Shown: piece by piece, positions 22,845-32,480 of the stretch
How the letters are laid out: every line of letters starts with the position of its first letter
Numbering within the stretch: the first letter of the stretch is position 1
Source: Phalacrocorax aristotelis
Taxonomy: Eukaryota > Chordata > Aves > Suliformes > Phalacrocoracidae
DNA length: 64,000 nt
NCBI RefSeq assembly: GCF_949628215.1
Contig: NC_134284.1
Coordinates: 3,162,001 to 3,226,000 of the forward strand
Direction of reading: 5' to 3'
Notes under the pieces: generated by a model
What the model saw: only the letters and a program-made list of their open reading frames with translations
The model's database searches: none
What the model was told of the DNA's origin: nothing
Translations under genes and position numbers: made by a program

Positions 22845-24747
22845 TTTGGAAGAAGGGGGAAGTAACACAAGAGTACAGAGGCCTCATTAGGTCTTCCTGA
22901 GAGAAAATTAGGCAGGCAAAAGCCCAGCTAGAACTCAGTCTGGCCACTTCTGTAAGGGATAACCAAAATGTTTTTGCAAATATATTAACAAAAAGAGAAC
23001 CAAAGAGAATCTCCATCCTCCATTGGATGCAGAGGGGAACGTTGCCACTGAGGATAAGGAAAAGGCTGAGGTACTTAATGCCTTCTTTGCCTCGGTCTTT
23101 AACAGTCGGACCAGTTATCCCCAGGGTACACAGCCCCCTGAGCTGGAAGGCAGGGATGAGGAGTGGAATAAACCCCCCATAATCCAGGAGGAAGCAGTTT
23201 ATGACCTGCTGCTCCACCTGGGCACTCACAAGTCCATGGGGCCATATGGGACCCACCCAAGAGTACTGAGGGAGCTGGCAGAGGAGCTCACCAAGCCACT
23301 CTCCATCATTTACCAGCAGTCCTGGTTAACAGGGGAGGTCCCAGATGACTGGAGGCTTGCTGATGTGACGCCCATCCACAAAAAGGGCCGGAAGGAGGGT
23401 CTGGGGAACTACAGGCCAGTCAGCCTGACCTTGGTACCAGGGAACGTTATGGAGTGGTTCATCGTGAGTGAGCTCACCAAGCATGTGCATGACAACCAGG
23501 GGATCAGGCCCAGTCAGCATGGCTTCATGAAAGGCAGGTCCTGCCTGACCAACCTGATCTCGGTCTATGACAGGGTGACCCACCTAGTGGATGAGGGAAA
23601 GGCTGTGGATGTTATCTACCTGGGCTTTAGCAAAGCCTTTGACATTGTCTCCCACAGCTGGTGGCTCATGGCTTAGAGAGGTGTACTCTGCTTGGTAAAA
23701 CACTGTCTGGATGGCCGAGCCCAGAGAGTTGTGGTGAACGGAGCTAAATCCAGTTGGCGGCTGGTCACAGGCAGGGTTCCCCAGGGCTCAGTGTTGGGGC
23801 CAGTCTTGTTTAATATCTTTATCAATGATCTGGATGAGGGGATCGAGTGCACCCTCGGGAAGTTTGAAGATGACACCAAGTTGGGTGGGAGTGTTAATCT
23901 GCTCGAGGGTAGGAAGGCTCTGCAGAGGGACCTGGACAGGCTGGATCGGTGGGCCGGGGCCAATTGTATGAGGTTAAACAAGGCCAAGTGCCAGGTCCTG
24001 CACTTTGGTCACAACAACCCCATGCAACGCTTCAGGCTTGGGGAAGAGTGGCTGGAAAGCTGCCTGGTGGAAATGGACCTGGGGGTGTTGGTCAACAGCT
24101 GGCTGAACATGAGCCAGCAGTGTGCCCAGGTGGCCAAGGAGGCCAATGGCATCCTGGCTTGTGTCAGGAATGGTGTGGCCAGCAGGAGCAGGGAGGTGAT
24201 CGTGCCCCTGTACTGGGCACTGGTGAGGCCGCGCCTTGAATATTGTGTTCAGTTTTGGGCCCCTCACTGCAAGAAGGACATTGAGTTGCTGGAGCGTGTC
24301 CAGAGAAGGGCAACGAAGCTGGTGAAGGGTCTGGAGAGCAGGTCTGATGGGGAGCGGCTGAGGGAGCTGGGGTTGTTTAGTCTGGAGAAGAGGAGGCTGA
24401 GACCTTATCGCTCTCTACAACCGCCTGAAAGGAGGTTGTAGCGAGGTGGATGTTGGTCTCTTCTCCCAGGTCACTAGTGGTAGAACGAGAGGAAACGGCT
24501 TCAAGCTGCATCAGGGGAGGTTTAGGTTGGATATTAGGAAAAATTTCTTTACTGAGAGAGTGTTCAGGCACTGGAACAGGCTGCCCAGAGAGGTGGTGGA
24601 GTCACGATCCCTGGTGGTATTTAAAAGACGTGTAGACGTGGCACTTCAGGGCATGGTTTAGGAGGCCTGGTGGTGTTGGGTTGATGGCTGGACTTGATGA
24701 TCCTAGAGGTCTTTTCCAACCTTAATGATTCTATGATTCTGTGATTC
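22845..24747 (+). mobile_element. CR1 LINE, 5' truncated, about 1.9 kb
   Basis: This is the 3' portion of an avian CR1 non-LTR retrotransposon: the end of the endonuclease-RT linker, the reverse transcriptase, the short 3' UTR, and the ATTCTATG/ATTCTGTG terminal octamers (24728-24747). Visible landmarks are WKKG with [74 protein letters not shown] and [11 protein letters not shown]1 integrates by target-primed reverse transcription, and 5' truncation is its usual fate. No target-site duplication could be confirmed by eye. The sequence is close to consensus, so it is younger than the other CR1 pieces in the window. Confidence 0.95.
23023..24661 (+). pseudogene. CR1 reverse transcriptase ORF2 remnant
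   Basis: The coding part of the CR1 copy needs three frames to read through. The first runs to about 23650 and covers motifs up to KAFDIVSHS. The second covers 23692-24400 ([10 protein letters not shown] onward). The third covers 24446-24661 and ends in the normal CR1 terminus (VALQGMV, stop). A deletion and frameshift lie at about 23655-23695, where the LLEKL-type segment should be, and a second small deletion at about 24400. Motif A, normally YLDFSKAFD, reads YLGFSKAFD, losing the catalytic aspartate at 23623-23625. Motif C, normally FADD, reads FEDD (23863-23874). The enzyme cannot be active, and its natural N-terminal endonuclease is absent. Confidence 0.93.
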
Positions 24748-27344
24748 CTTTGTTCATCCTAATGCTCAAAAAGCTGGAAAGTTTCTTCTCACTTCCTAGA
24801 TTTTATTATCAAGAGAAGAGGTACATATAAAGCAGTATCATTTTACGCAGGCTTGTGAGATTAACTCTGGTTTTATAAGGTATATTTCTACTTCTGGAAT
24901 TGTAATTAGTCAGCGTTCAACTCTGGGATTTCTAGCATCTCAATACATGGCATAACTTTGGCCTGACACTCAAAGCACCATCATTTTCACCACTAATTCA
25001 ATAATTGCCTTGTAAATTTTGTTGGGGTGTTGTTTAGAGATAAAGTATGGTTTTCCTGCTTTTAAGTCCACTTATAAACTAAACTTTTCGTATGTACTAC
25101 TAAAATCTTAAATAGTTAGATAGTGGCTATTTTTATTAACCTGCCTATGTACGGTATTCATAGGACTATTACAGCTTGCTGACCCTAGATTATTACAGAG
25201 AAGTTTTATTTAAGTGTGGGTTGTCATTAATACAAACAGATAAATAAATGTTTTGGCATAATCTGAATAAGTATGTTTAGTTTAAAAGGTACCATGAAGT
25301 TGTTCATACAGGTATATTTTTTGTTAGTGACCAACACAACTGTTCTTGAAAAATATGATTTAATGTTTATCCGTCCCAAGTTAACCAAACCCCAAATAAA
25401 TAGGTACGTAAATAAATAAATAAGCAAGGCATAACCATAGACATTATCAGGACAATGAACAATTAGTCCTGCGGTCGAACACAAAAATAGATGTAAATTT
25501 AAATGTAGAAAACTTTGGTTCAGTAGGGTCACTTTGTCACAGTTATTTTTTCATAAAATGAAACTTAGGATTGCTGTAGATTTGCCTTCAAGAAACCTTG
25601 TCTCAGGGGAAATCACCAGTGCTGAGGTAGCGGCCTTCCATTTGTCTTATTAACCCCGGGATTATAAGAGTGGGTTGGCAGAGGGAGTGATAAAGACTCT
25701 GTGTTTCTTTCCTTATGTAGAGCTTCCTTTTATGACATTATTAAGCTAGAAAACCAGGGGAGCCATAACCCGTCAGTCATTTCTGTCCTTGGCACCTGAT
25801 GATTAAGTGGAGTAGAGAAGCAAGTCCGGAGCTTACTAGCTGAAATGGCAGGCAGTAAGGCAGAAGATGTTGTTCTATGTTAAATCACAGATAAAGGTGG
25901 GAACGATTCCAGTGCCCTTTGTCTCTAGGTATGCATACAACCCTGTAATTGAAAAGGTGTCTGTAAGCTTCACCTAAACCCTTGGTGTTACAGTCTGGTT
26001 TTCGGGAGACTTTCCTCCTGCAGTAAATACCAATGACTTTTGCTGTCGACTTTATGATCTTTTATAGTATATTGAAAAGATAAACACATGGTCTTTGTAT
26101 GGTCCGCATTTTTAAACATTAAACCAAAAGTTAAATGTGTTGGGATTCTTTGTTGTTGCTTGTTGTCGGTAACGTTCAGCTTTTCAGTAAATATTTTGCA
26201 GTAATATGACACAGTGGTGTGATCTGCAGCTGATTTCCCTGTGAAGGACAGCTTTCCCAGTGTGCTTCAGATTACTCATCACAGCTAAATGGCTGACTGT
26301 TGAATGACCCTCTAACTTGGGCACAAAAAAAAATATATATTTGAATTTCCAAGGTACCAATGTGGCAATTTGACTAAATAAACTCCTTAAAGGTCAGGGA
26401 TTATGAAAAATACATATTCCTGCAGATTCGCAGTCTTTGTAATTCCGAACATAAGAAAAGGAACAGAAGCGAAGGCTTTTGACTGGAACCTGACCTAAAT
26501 GTTACTGACTTTCTGAATATCAAAGGTGCTCGAAAGTATTTTGTATTTTCTTTATATGTGTGTTATGGGAAAAAAAAAAAAAAATGTATTGCCCCTGATG
26601 GCCTCTGTTAATATTGAGTTGTAGAGTCTTGAAGATTTCCTTCAGGTGATTTTGCCAACATTAACTAAAACAAATCTCACACATAACAGCATATACTGTC
26701 GCGATATATATGAGGTGGAAGTCATCAAAAAATACGTCGGCAGAGATTGTTCTGGTTTGAAATACTGCAAGCTTGGGTACAGCGCAGGTGGACAGCCTGC
26801 CTGATTTCCACACAGTTAAGTGGGCATTGCCGAGCGCGGGCTGTTTACCCTGCCGACCCAAACAGCTTCCAGTCGCTGGGTGTGGTGGCAGCCTGTGATA
26901 AGTACCTGTGTACAGTTCACAGAAATAGCTGCGCAGGGTTAGGGCAGCAGTAATATGAAACCAGTCTTGTTGGTTTTTTGTTCGTGGCCCTGGAGGCTGA
27001 AATCTGCATTCCAGATGAAACCTGCAGCAAATCGCAAGAGAGCCTTTCTTTTTTTCCTGCCTTCTTCAGCTTCAAGGGCGCTCGCCTGGGTTTGATCCGG
27101 CCAGCTGAAAACGGGGGACTCTGCCCAGGCGCTGGGCGGTGGCACTGGAAGCTTCAGAATCGTTACTTTGGGCTTCCATAATTTTTTGGTGATTATGGAT
27201 TTACAAAAGAAGATCTTTATCGAAGTGGAAAGGCTATGCAAAAGAATCCGTCAGGAATTTTCTGCTGAAAACCACTCGCGGCTCGCGTACCGGGACAAGG
27301 AAGTAGCAAACTACAAATGCGCCCAGTGCTGCTCGGGAGGCTTG

Positions 27345-27353
27345 TTTATATAG
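27345..27353 (+). promoter_or_regulatory. FMN1: TATA-like box of the alternative FMN1 promoter
   Basis: TTTATATAG lies about 430 bases upstream of the start codon at 27785, at the 3' side of a CpG-enriched stretch (about 27060-27320). Transcription would start near 27375-27385. A CCATTGG (inverted CCAAT) follows at 27423-27429, downstream of the expected position for such a box, so either the true start is further 3' or that motif is incidental. The existence of a promoter is inferred from the free-standing start exon; the exact box is a guess. Confidence 0.45.
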
Positions 27354-27377
27354 CTGCTCTGCACTTTTTAGCACGTA

Positions 27378-27784
27378 GGAAGTTGTGTGCAGCCAGTAGG
27401 ATCGCAGGAGTCCCAGCAGTAACCATTGGTCGAATTTTCAACAGAGATTAGTGCCGTGGCATATTTGCTGCGACAAAAAGCCCTTTGTGTGAAGGGCCAA
27501 GCTACCGACGCTGCTGAGAACTTTTTTTCACGGTGGGTCTTTTTGCTGCTCCTGAGGTAGAGTTTGGAGACCGGACGGAGGCTTTGGCTGCCGGCTGCAG
27601 CGCTGGAGCTGGAAGGAGGGGCAGGGTGGCCTGGGGGAGGCTGGCTGCCTTCGCAGGGTACGGGAGCACTGCCTGTTGCAGTGCCTGTAGTGAGTCCAGT
27701 CGGCTCTGTGAATGCGTGTAGGGAATATTTGTTTAGCAGTTAGTTGCACTGCTAGAAGCAAACCTATTCTGTACTTCATGCAAC
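27378..27784 (+). other. FMN1: 5' leader of the alternative FMN1 first exon
   Basis: This is the stretch between the TATA-like box and the ATG at 27785, richer in GC than its surroundings. It contains a G-rich segment (about 27613-27645) with runs of four, three and five G that could form a weak quadruplex in RNA. It has no ATG until 27712, where an upstream ORF begins that overlaps the main start. An in-frame TAG at 27734-27736 shows that the main frame does not extend upstream. Splicing inside the leader cannot be excluded. Confidence 0.5.
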
Positions 27785-27810
27785 ATGGAAGAAGGAAATG
27801 CGGTGCTTGA
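27712..27810 (+). promoter_or_regulatory. upstream ORF overlapping the FMN1 start
   Basis: A 32-codon ORF begins at ATG 27712, contains a second in-frame ATG at 27778, and stops with TGA at 27808-27810. It is out of frame with the main ORF and overlaps its first 26 bases. The first ATG has a weak context (T at -3, C at +4), whereas the main ATG has A at -3 and G at +4. If the leader is unspliced, it would reduce initiation at 27785 or make it dependent on leaky scanning. Confidence 0.5.
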
Positions 27811-29173
27811 TTGTAGTGAGTGTTCAGACCTGGAGAATACAGCAGAAAGTGAACCTGATCTTTTAACATTTTCCGTGAAAGCACTTTTTGGATTTACAAC
27901 TAAATTTGAATCTACAGCTTCCAAAGAAGAAACAGTGCTTAAAGCATTTCAACCTCTGCACGCCAATACAAATGCTCATGCTAACGCCTGGCATGCGAGG
28001 AATGATAATGATTGTAACGACGACTCAGAAAATCAGCACAGCATGAACAGTACCAGTGGCCAAGCTGGCCCAATGTCTGGCAGGCAAACTGAGCCGGGAC
28101 TGGAGTTAGCTGAACAAAATGAATTACTTCTTCACCATTTAAGGTTTGTACAGACTTCTTTGTCTGAATCTGACAATGATGACAAGGATGCTATTCTCGT
28201 ACAAGGTACTTTGGTTCATACAACAAGTGATACAGAATCGGACACGGAGAGTAAGGACCTAGACACCGATGAAAACAATACAGGCGAATCGGGGCTAAAT
28301 AATACTGCTTTGTCTACTGAGGCTTTGGACGATAACAATCAAAATAAGGAAGAGTCAGGATCAGAAGGGCACAGCAACAGCGATGACACTGTGGATACAG
28401 ATGACATTGAGTTACACCCACCAATTTCTAAGCGGCTCCCAAAAGCGCTGGATAATATTCTGGAACATGACTCTAATGGAAAACACAAGATGTTAATGGA
28501 TGAGCAGCTCAGTCACTTGCTTGCTACAGGGGAATGCCCTCAAGAACTTCCAGATGAAGAACAAAGACCTTCAGCTGATAATATATCGCTCCAAAAAACA
28601 GCACTGCCTGAAAAGACTTTCCAGCTGCCCGCTTTCTTTAGTGGACTACGTGTGAGGAAAAAGGGCCTAACCACAGAGGATGGGGAAACTGTAACAGAAA
28701 TTAAACCAAGGGAGAATGATTTAGCTCTGCTTAAATTACGACAGCCTGTTAAGAAATCCAGTATTACAGCAGGTTTGACCACTAAAAAAAAATCAGCTGA
28801 ATCTAAAGTAAGTCCTACTTTCCTGGAACAACTCTCGCACTTGTTAAATATAGACGTCTCCAAGAATGAAGATAGAACTGAGGAATCTGGTGAGGGATCT
28901 GGGGAGACCGAGGACAGTGATGAAGCTCAAGAGAACAAAGCCTCCGGCAAAACAGAACCACGATTTCCCTCTGAGGAAATAAAATCAAGCCCTGCTGAAT
29001 CTGCACTGGACGTCTTTAAAGCTTTATTCACGCGGCCTCCCAAAAAAGAAACAACTGCAGATACTTCAGAGCTGGAAGCCATAAAACGCAAAATGAGAAA
29101 TGAAAAAGAGTCCTTGAAAGCTGTATTTGAAAGGTCAAAATCAAAACCTGGGGATGGACCGTCAGAAAAATCT
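27785..29173 (+). CDS. FMN1: formin-1 (FMN1) alternative first coding exon
   Basis: This single exon encodes 463 residues of the N-terminus of the short formin-1 isoforms. The ATG has a strong context and an in-frame stop 49 bases upstream. The frame would run on to a stop at 29180-29182, but TCT/GTAGGT at 29173/29174 is a phase 0 donor that joins the exon at 31314. The sequence is acidic and Ser/Thr-rich and looks largely disordered. Conserved-looking islands are SVKALFGF (30-37), VRGTLVHTTSD-like VQGTLVHTTSD (139-149), FFSGLRVRKKG (284-294), ALDVFKALFTRPPKK (407-421) and a charged C-terminal segment (429-454) that may be helical. FFSGLRVRKK resembles a basic motif near the N-terminus of formin-2. 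N-terminal regions of formin-1 have been linked to microtubule and alpha-catenin binding; I cannot map those here. GC content is ordinary and the exon is intact. Confidence 0.93.
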
Positions 29174-29974
29174 GTAGGTTGAATTAGTTTTTCTTCCTCA
29201 GATCTGGAAATAGATGGATAAAAAATGATTTCTTGTTTAAAAGCTATTGGTGGGGACATAAGGTCAAAATGTCAGCATTGTCCTCTTCTCTTGGCAATCT
29301 CAAATTTTGGATTCCCAACTGAAGAAATCTTGGGGCTAATTTGTCAAAATTTTTGATCACTTGCAGTTGTAGCAGAAATCAGTGAGAACTGATGATAGTC
29401 ACAGCCTTTCTATTAGAAGTGAGAACTTAAAAATCAGTTTCTGATTTTAAAATATCACTAAAAAACAGTTGCCCATATGTTAAGTATGGCTTTAAAACTG
29501 TTTGGTTTATTTAAAAATTAACCATAAAAATTAAATATCCTGTTTACTCTAGTATTATTAATAGTTTCTCAATCTCACTCTTTTTTCTTTTACTGATTTT
29601 TTTTTTTTTAATTTTTAAAAGTAATATTTCACTTTAGGAATAATTCTATCATAAGAGCTGGTACAAGAAGTTATGGATGATTTTCAACTCAGTTTGTCCA
29701 AGACACAGAATTTAAAGTATTTTTTTTTTCTTATTTATTGGCTTTGCAAATATTGATAAGCATTTAACCTTATCCAAGTATAACTTAGTGATTCCAGTCA
29801 GATGACTCAAGTTATGGATTAATATAAGCATTTGGAAGGATAATATTCTTAGGCATGTGGATATTTCGTTAGTATGTTTTTAAGAAAAAAAAAATTCTAT
29901 ACTAAATTTTCATAGAACCATAATGATAAATGAATTTGAGTGTGATTTGAACTGTTTAATTGAATGAGTAACCC

Positions 29975-29999
29975 TTGGGTTGGGGTTCCCCCAACCCAA
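29975..29999. repeat. perfect 11-bp stem, 3-base loop hairpin
   Basis: The arm TTGGGTTGGGG (29975-29985) is followed by TTC and then by its exact reverse complement CCCCAACCCAA (29989-29999). Pairing does not extend beyond the arms. In RNA it would fold into a stable stem in the intron 0.8 kb after the donor of the alternative first exon. Confidence 0.85.
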
Positions 30000-30670
30000 A
30001 ATTCTTACAGCTACATCTTTGGCAGATATAATCAGTCCAGAAAATTGTTCCTGTTGGCTAAAGGGGGAATCGTCTGAATGATTAAATTTGCAGGGTTGGA
30101 CCCTAAACCTGAAGCTACCCAAGTTAATTTGCTGTGTTAATTTACTCTCCTTCAAAGTTTTATTCTTACGTAAAATCAAAAGAGTTCTAAGAAATCTTGA
30201 CTGACACCTGGGTAGGCCGATAATACCAGTTTGTAGCAGATTACCTATGGGGAGGAGGGAAGAGGTAGTTGTTGACCGTGGCAGGTACAGCAATTTCAGT
30301 CTGCGCGTGCCCTTCCCATTCTTGGCGTGCTTCTCCCTGCTTGCACCACTCCCTGCGCTGTGCTGACATACGTGTTTGTGTGGCTCGCAGCAAGCCTACC
30401 TGGGAAGCCGTCATCGCACAAGGTGAGGGAGGAAGCACAGGAGTCAGCTTGAGTGGCTTTTTAAATGTCTGCTTGATGTCTGGTCGAGTAGAAACGTACG
30501 TTTTCTCAGGGCAAAGCCAGTGTAAGAGAGTCTTGCCTTTCCATTTTCCTCGCTCACGTGGGCCGTTTATGGGGCCGCTTTCATATAGGATTTTGTTATT
30601 GCTGCGTTGCGTCTATGCAATAACTCGTAGTAGCGTGTTGTAAATCAGATTACAGAAATGTTAGAGATGT

Positions 30671-30722
30671 AAAAAAACCCAAAAAAACAAAAACCCAAAC
30701 CAAACAAACCCAAACCAAAATG
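30671..30722 (+). repeat. A/C-only low-complexity tract
   Basis: Some 50 bases are composed only of A and C, with three CCC runs separated by A-rich spacers (AAACCCAAACC-like). The opposite strand is T/G only with three GGG runs. There is no fixed repeat unit. It may be a decayed A-rich tail or simple low complexity. Confidence 0.75.
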
Positions 30723-31313
30723 TAAACTCTAAAAGAATGCTTGTTTAGTGAGGTTTTTTCCCCCCATTTAAAGGGTTATTTTAGCATTCCAGTTGACAGG
30801 GCAGTCCCATTAACAGCTGCAGCAGCACTTTGATGTGGCAGAACTGCGAGGTATGTGGAATGAGCAAGCTGCTGGGGGTGGGGCCAGAATTTCATAAACT
30901 AGCTCTGCTTCCAGAAAATTATATTGCCAGATGATATCTTAAGTGAATCCCACTACTGTTTATTTGTAAGAGGAGCACAGATGGGTCTTTTCACTGTGAG
31001 AAAAAGGTACAGGAGGAAAACCTAATGTTCTTGACCACCTCTGTGGTCCACCGAAGTACAGACAGCTTTCCACACTGATGTGGACAGTTTCAACAGATCA
31101 TTATATGTCACACGCATTCCTATTTTCCTCCTCAAAGTTATTTTTCTGCACTGATTTCTTTGTATCTCTTCCAACCAACGGAGCACTGCTTCAATCAGTA
31201 GAATGTGGCAGGTAACCATTCTGGAGTACATGTGTAGGGCTGAGCACGGCAGTTGCTGTTTTAGAATCAATTGATACTGCAGACTTTAATTTTTTCTTGC
31301 GTAATTTCAACAG

Positions 31314-31431
31314 CCTGACCTGAGTCCCTCAGAGCAAGATGACAAGACTCCAGGGAGACTCCAGACTGTCTGGCCGCCACCAAGAGCAAAGCACGAAGAA
31401 GTAAAAGTAGGATTAAAGTACACAGAAGCAG
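31314..31431 (+). CDS. FMN1: formin-1 (FMN1) common exon
   Basis: This 118-nt exon enters in phase 0 after AATTTCAACAG and exits in phase 1 at CAGAAGCAG/GTAAAA. It encodes [17 protein letters not shown], then TVWPPPRAK and [12 protein letters not shown]. This tracks mammalian formin-1 very closely ([20 protein letters not shown] and [15 protein letters not shown]) and is the firmest identification in the window. It lies just before the coiled-coil region that leads to the FH1 domain. Both upstream exons (18293 and 29173) end in phase 0, so each can join here. That is how the long and short isoforms share one body. Confidence 0.95.
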
Positions 31432-32394
31432 GTAAAACAAAGAGGTGAAGCATTTGCAGAAATTAGTTTCAGACATTTTTAATCTTGTTTAATACAGAGA
31501 TGGTGATAAGTCACAGTATTTTCTTACCTGGAAAAACAGACCTGAAGTTTTGTGCGTGTTGTTTACAGCTACTTATTAAGCATCTGATTTTTAAATGTAA
31601 ATGGCTAAATCTGTGTTGAAATCTAAATGCTCGCCTGTACAAATTAATGGGGAAAGAAGTGGTGTTTTTGATAAGTTAGGCTACCCCTTTCTAATGGGGT
31701 TCTGTTCAAATGAGCGACGGCATAGTGAACGAATGGAAGCCTGACGGCCTTTTCCATTGCCTTAGAACGCTGGGAGCAGTGACCTGCCGGACTCTAGTCT
31801 GGCTGCAGATTTTCTTCAGGTAGCGTCCAGAATGAAAGGAATGAGTACCATTATTGCAACTTGTGTATAAACAGAGGAGTATTCATGTCTGCTCAGATCA
31901 CTTCTATAGCTAGCCATTTATATTGTCCTATACATGTGTATGAGAGGGTATGTCTGAAGCACAATGCAAACTTGTTACCAGACAAATAGTTTTGTTTAAT
32001 ATATTTTTTTATTAATTTTTGTTATTTAGAGAAATACTTACGTAACATATTTACAAGGGAAAAAAGTTATTATTGTAGCCACTGCGACTCAGTTTCAAAT
32101 TTCCATTCTTACATATGAAACAGGAAGACCTTGTTACTCAGAAATTAGTCATAAACTGTGGAATTGTCTGAAATATCAAAATGAAAGGCAATCTGTTCTT
32201 CATGTACCTCGAGATTTTAGAAAGTACCACCTAGAAAGGATTAAGTGGAATTAAAAACCAAGCTTTTATACTACCTTGCTGTGGGAAGATGTACAGGGTA
32301 GTGCTGTATGGGTCTTTCCAGTTCCAGTGGGTATCCATTTGGCCTTGTATATGGGAAAGAATAAACAGGAGTAGTGGATCTACTGCTTTGTGTT

Positions 32395-32480
32395 GTTTAG
32401 CATATTACTTCTTTCTCTGTCTTTCCTCAGTTTCCTCGGCCTTAATCTTCCGTTTTTGTAAAATGGGCATGATACTGGAA
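32395..32480 (+). mobile_element. MIR-like SINE fragment
   Basis: CCTCAGTTTCCTC is followed, after an insertion-like gap, by TTTTTGTAAAATGGGCATGA. These resemble the most recognisable part of MIR/CORE-SINEs (CCTCAGTTTCCTCATCTGTA, then AAATGGGGATAAT). The fragment is short and degenerate, and ends cannot be set. Confidence 0.45.

Larger units (their letters stand above)
18294..27344 (+). other. FMN1: FMN1 intron before the alternative promoter
   Basis: This is intron in transcripts that use the exon at 18118 and upstream flank for the alternative promoter. It contains a GT/GC-alternating tract (18675-18730), a moderately GC-rich block (19690-20240), an exon-like reading frame (22482-22663) and the largest CR1 copy of the window (22845-24747). 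From about 26700 the sequence becomes richer in GC and CpG towards the promoter. I see no other gene here. Confidence 0.65.
29174..31313 (+). other. FMN1: FMN1 intron after the alternative first exon
   Basis: This 2.1-kb intron starts with GTAGGT and ends with AATTTCAACAG. It is AT-rich in its first part. It then carries a perfect GC-rich hairpin (29975-29999), a CpG-enriched stretch (about 30270-30600) and an A/C-only tract (30671-30722). I see no coding exon that would keep phase 0 between its neighbours. Confidence 0.75.

Noticed and set aside
22786..23256. 156-codon minus-strand frame
   Set aside because: It is largely the antisense shadow of the CR1 reverse transcriptase region on the plus strand.
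26571..26585. Poly-A run as a processed pseudogene tail
   Set aside because: No retro-copied coding sequence or target duplication is visible upstream of it; the same holds for the A-run near 46244.
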